Below, in pieces: positions 61,504 to 64,000 of a DNA stretch of 64,000 bases. The position numbers were made by a program, and so were the translations under genes. Position 1 is the stretch's first letter. Each line of letters opens with the position of its first letter. The notes under the pieces were generated by a model that was not told the origin of the DNA, searched no databases, and saw only the letters and a program-made list of their open reading frames with translations. Source of the stretch: Caldicellulosiruptor danielii (GTDB lineage: Bacteria > Bacillota > Thermoanaerobacteria > Caldicellulosiruptorales > Caldicellulosiruptoraceae); NCBI RefSeq assembly GCF_034343125.1, contig NZ_CP139957.1, positions 326,001-390,000 of the forward strand, read 5' to 3'.

Positions 61504-63270
61504 GTGGTAAAGGTGAATTTGCATCCCTCAGTGTATGAATGGATTGACGAGATGGCAAAAATCACAAAACCAGACAAGATTGTCTGGATAGATGGTTCTG
61601 AGGAAGAAAAGCGAAGGCTTATAAAGGAAGCTCTTGAGTCAGGAGAACTTATGGAGCTCAACCAGGAAAAGCTTCCAGGATGTTATCTTCACAGAACTCA
61701 TCCGAGCGATGTTGCAAGAGTTGAAGACAGAACGTTTATCTGCACACCAACAAAAGAGGAAGCAGGTCCAACAAACAACTGGATGGACCCCAATGAGGCT
61801 TACAAGATGCTTTATTCACTTTTTGACGGTTCAATGAAAGGACGAACAATGTATGTTGTTCCATACTTGATGGGACCTGCTAATTCACCATATTCGAAAG
61901 TGGGCATTGAGCTGACTGACAGCATCTATGTTGTGCTTAACCTGAGAATTATGGCAAGAATTGGTGATATTGCACTAAAGCATCTTGGTTCTTCTCCTGA
62001 CTTTGTGAAAGGACTTCACTCAAAAGCAACACTTGACCCGGAGAAAAGATACATCTGTCACTTTCCACAGGACAACACTATTATGAGTGTAAACTCAGGA
62101 TATGGTGGTAATGTAATTCTTTCTAAAAAATGTTTTGCACTCAGAATTGCAAGCTACTTGGGTAAAAAAGAGGGCTGGTTGGCAGAACACATGCTGATTG
62201 TCGGAATTGAAGACCCAAGCGGGAAAGTGACATACATTGCAGGTGCATTCCCGAGCGCATGTGGGAAGACAAACCTTGCTATGCTAATTCCTCCAGAGCC
62301 GCTCAAAAAGCTTGGATACAAAGTTTGGACTGTTGGCGATGATATTGCATGGATGAGAATAGGCGAGGATGGAAGACTGTGGGCAATCAACCCTGAAGCA
62401 GGTTTCTTTGGTGTTGCTCCTGGCACAAGCTACAAGACAAATCCAAATGCAATGGAGACGATAAAGAGAAATACTATATATACAAACGTGCTTTTAAAAG
62501 AAGATGGAACGGTTTGGTGGGAAGGCATGGATGGTGAGCCGCCAGAACGAGGTATTGACTGGCTTGGAAGACCATGGACAAAAGACAGCGGCGAAAAGGG
62601 TGCGCATCCGAACGCAAGATTTACAGCGCCTGCCAGCCAATGCCCATCAATATCAAAGGAGTGGGAAAATCCAAAGGGCGTGCCTATTTCGGCAATAATA
62701 TTTGGCGGCAGACGAGCAAAAGTTGCACCACTTGTATACGAAGCGTTTGACTGGCAGCATGGTGTGTATGTTGGTGCTACAATGGCTTCTGAAACAACTG
62801 CTGCTGCAATGGGTAAGGTAGGTGTAGTTCGTCGCGACCCAATGGCAATGCTTCCGTTCTGCGGATATAACATGGCTGACTATTTTGCACATTGGCTTGA
62901 GATGGGTAAGAAGATTCCAAATCCGCCGAAGATCTTCCATGTAAACTGGTTCAGGCAGGACGAAAATGGCAAATTTATCTGGCCTGGATTTGGTGAAAAT
63001 TTGAGGGTTCTGAAATGGATAATTGAAAGATGCGAAGGAAAGGTTTCGGCAAAAGAAACTCCAATTGGTTATGTGCCATATGTTGATGACCTTTACTTAG
63101 ATGGTCTTGATATAAACAAAGAGATAGTAGAAAAGCTTCTTGAGATAGACAAAGAATTGTGGTTAAAAGAGGCTGAGGATTCAAGAGAATTTTTGAGCCA
63201 GTTTGGAGACAGGCTCCCGAGAGAGCTCATTGAAGAGAATGAAAAGTTAAAACAAAGACTTTCAAAATAG
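61504..63270 (+). CDS. pckG: Phosphoenolpyruvate carboxykinase (GTP)
   Basis: 588 residues, the normal size for the GTP enzyme. Signatures: PLC-type HRTHPSDVARVEDRTFIC near 70, the P-loop GAFPSACGKTNLAML near 258-272 with the mobile-loop cysteine, DDIAWMR near 285, GPTNNWMDP, and PNARFTAPASQCPSIS near 372. It interconverts oxaloacetate and PEP; in sugar-fermenting anaerobes it may also run in the carboxylating direction. I take the GTG at 61504, 8 bases after GGTGGTG, instead of the TTG seven codons upstream. Confidence 0.95.
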   Translation: MVKVNLHPSVYEWIDEMAKITKPDKIVWIDGSEEEKRRLIKEALESGELMELNQEKLPGCYLHRTHPSDVARVEDRTFICTPTKEEAGPTNNWMDPNEAYKMLYSLFDGSMKGRTMYVVPYLMGPANSPYSKVGIELTDSIYVVLNLRIMARIGDIALKHLGSSPDFVKGLHSKATLDPEKRYICHFPQDNTIMSVNSGYGGNVILSKKCFALRIASYLGKKEGWLAEHMLIVGIEDPSGKVTYIAGAFPSACGKTNLAMLIPPEPLKKLGYKVWTVGDDIAWMRIGEDGRLWAINPEAGFFGVAPGTSYKTNPNAMETIKRNTIYTNVLLKEDGTVWWEGMDGEPPERGIDWLGRPWTKDSGEKGAHPNARFTAPASQCPSISKEWENPKGVPISAIIFGGRRAKVAPLVYEAFDWQHGVYVGATMASETTAAAMGKVGVVRRDPMAMLPFCGYNMADYFAHWLEMGKKIPNPPKIFHVNWFRQDENGKFIWPGFGENLRVLKWIIERCEGKVSAKETPIGYVPYVDDLYLDGLDINKEIVEKLLEIDKELWLKEAEDSREFLSQFGDRLPRELIEENEKLKQRLSK

Positions 63271-63286
63271 AAATAAATCACCAAAC

Positions 63287-63335
63287 AGAAGGCCTCCTTC
63301 ATATACTGATATAAAGGTTGTGAGGGAGGTCTTTT
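63287..63335 (+). terminator. Hairpin after pckG that includes the next gene's ribosome site
   Basis: AGGCCTCC (63290-63297) pairs with GGAGGTCT (63325-63332), extended by weak pairs and followed by CTTTTGTTTT. The GGGAGG inside the 3' arm is the only ribosome site for the next frame. Confidence 0.55.
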
Positions 63336-63338
63336 GTT

Positions 63339-64000
63339 TTGATAGAAAATTTGCCGTTCACAAGATTTGTTGTAATCTTAAAAGGAATTGAACAGAAAGG
63401 AAAAATCCCGTTTGGATATGTCAAGGTTCAGACAATTGTAGACACAGTTAACCTGGAAATTGTTATCCAGGGATTGGAAGAGACTGAGGATAAAATAACT
63501 TTTTGGGGTGTTGTGAGAAAATCGGACGGATATTCTCCAGTGTTTTTAACTACACTTTCAAAACCGCAAAAAGGAACTATTACGCAGTTTCTTGCCACAA
63601 GCAGGTTTAATTTATTCAAAAGCAGCTTAAAACTTTCAGACCTTTCCGGGTTTGCCATTGCAAAAGAGAGGAAGGGAAAACACAATTTCATTCTGATAGG
63701 AAGCTTTGATGATAGCAAATTATATGAAATGGAAAAAGATATTCTAAGAGATTCTGAGAAGTGCGAAAGTAAGAAAAACCAAGACAAAAAAGATATGGAT
63801 AATCACGATGAGAAAAAAGAAGTGGAAGTAAGGAAAGGAGAAGAAACTGAGGGCTCTTCTTCAAAATGTGATGACCAAAGCTTAGGTGAGAATTGCAACG
63901 AAGATGTTGAAAAAGAAATCATGCAGGCAAAAGAACAAGAAACAGAAGGTGAACTGACTCAAGGGTCAGACGAAGAAGCAGAAAAAGAAGAAGAGTCTTC
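63339..64000 (+). CDS. Unknown protein with charged C-terminal tail (partial, runs off the window)
   Basis: 221 codons are visible without a stop. The TTG at 63339 is 9 bases after GGGAGG and starts IENLPFTRFVVILKGIEQKGK. Residues 1-140 look like a compact alpha/beta domain (VKVQTIVDTVNLEIVIQGLEE, ITFWGVVRKSDGYSPVFLTTL, GKHNFILIGSF). From about 145 the sequence turns into a Lys/Glu/Asp/Ser-rich low-complexity tail (KKNQDKKDMDNHDEKKE and similar). No signal peptide or known family was recognised. It is probably real because it is long, has a ribosome site and keeps frame to the end. Confidence 0.7.
   Translation, partial: MIENLPFTRFVVILKGIEQKGKIPFGYVKVQTIVDTVNLEIVIQGLEETEDKITFWGVVRKSDGYSPVFLTTLSKPQKGTITQFLATSRFNLFKSSLKLSDLSGFAIAKERKGKHNFILIGSFDDSKLYEMEKDILRDSEKCESKKNQDKKDMDNHDEKKEVEVRKGEETEGSSSKCDDQSLGENCNEDVEKEIMQAKEQETEGELTQGSDEEAEKEEES

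Overview
The window is low-GC DNA from an anaerobic, thermophilic, plant-biomass-degrading Firmicute, most likely Caldicellulosiruptor or a close relative. The evidence is an AT-rich composition, frequent TTG/GTG starts behind strong GGAGG-like ribosome sites, Firmicutes operons (rapZ-yvcK-whiA-crh, cdaA-cdaR, hprK, addBA), many oxygen-sensitive radical SAM enzymes (ThiC, ThiH, NrdG2 and others) and a secreted GH5 cellulase. The genus is inferred from gene content and protein likeness, not from a database search. Almost all genes lie on the + strand.

Layout. 0-7.6 kb: end of tatD with its linked radical SAM gene, an AAA-ATPase/TOPRIM-like gene pair resembling a defence module, a possible small RNA or leader with its own promoter, an anchored PIG-L deacetylase, a bifunctional nuclease, and a cadmium/zinc-type efflux ATPase under a CadC-like ArsR repressor with a visible operator. 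7.7-18.2 kb: glycosyltransferase, HAD phosphatase, SRAP protein, murB, then rapZ-yvcK-whiA-crh and two homocysteine methyltransferase genes, the second fused to methylenetetrahydrofolate reductase. 18.2-24.7 kb: a divergent AddB/AddA-type helicase-nuclease and an NrdG-like activase. 24.7-29.3 kb: MFS transporter, then a LacI repressor with twin operators in front of a sugar oxidoreductase/isomerase pair. 29.3-36.5 kb: AmmeMemoRadiSam genes, c-di-AMP cyclase and its regulator, uvrC and hprK.

36.5-40.5 kb is a mobile-element cluster: an IS30 element with a start-codon-masking hairpin, an IS605-type tnpB element whose ends can be read, and an Rpn nuclease gene containing a strong internal ribosome site. 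40.5-46.4 kb is the thiamine operon (thiS-G-H-F-E-C-D) behind a TPP riboswitch whose antiterminator and terminator are both visible; tgt follows.

47.6-56 kb is a decaying accessory island: a frameshifted IS110 transposase with a structured non-coding leader that fits a bridge RNA, a GH5 endoglucanase, a degraded integrase-type transposase, and an oligopeptide/oligosaccharide ABC operon missing the start of its first permease and frameshifted at the end of its last ATPase. 56-60 kb carries a GtrB/GtrA/GT-C surface-glycosylation set and an orphan radical SAM gene. 60-64 kb returns to housekeeping: yajC, rsmA, pckG and the start of an unknown acidic-tailed protein.

Novelty candidates, in order: the AAA/TOPRIM pair, the Rpn gene with a predicted intragenic antitoxin, the IS110 bridge-RNA leader, the possible C-rich small RNA at 2.86 kb, and the AddAB variant whose only recognisable nuclease motif is in the helicase subunit.
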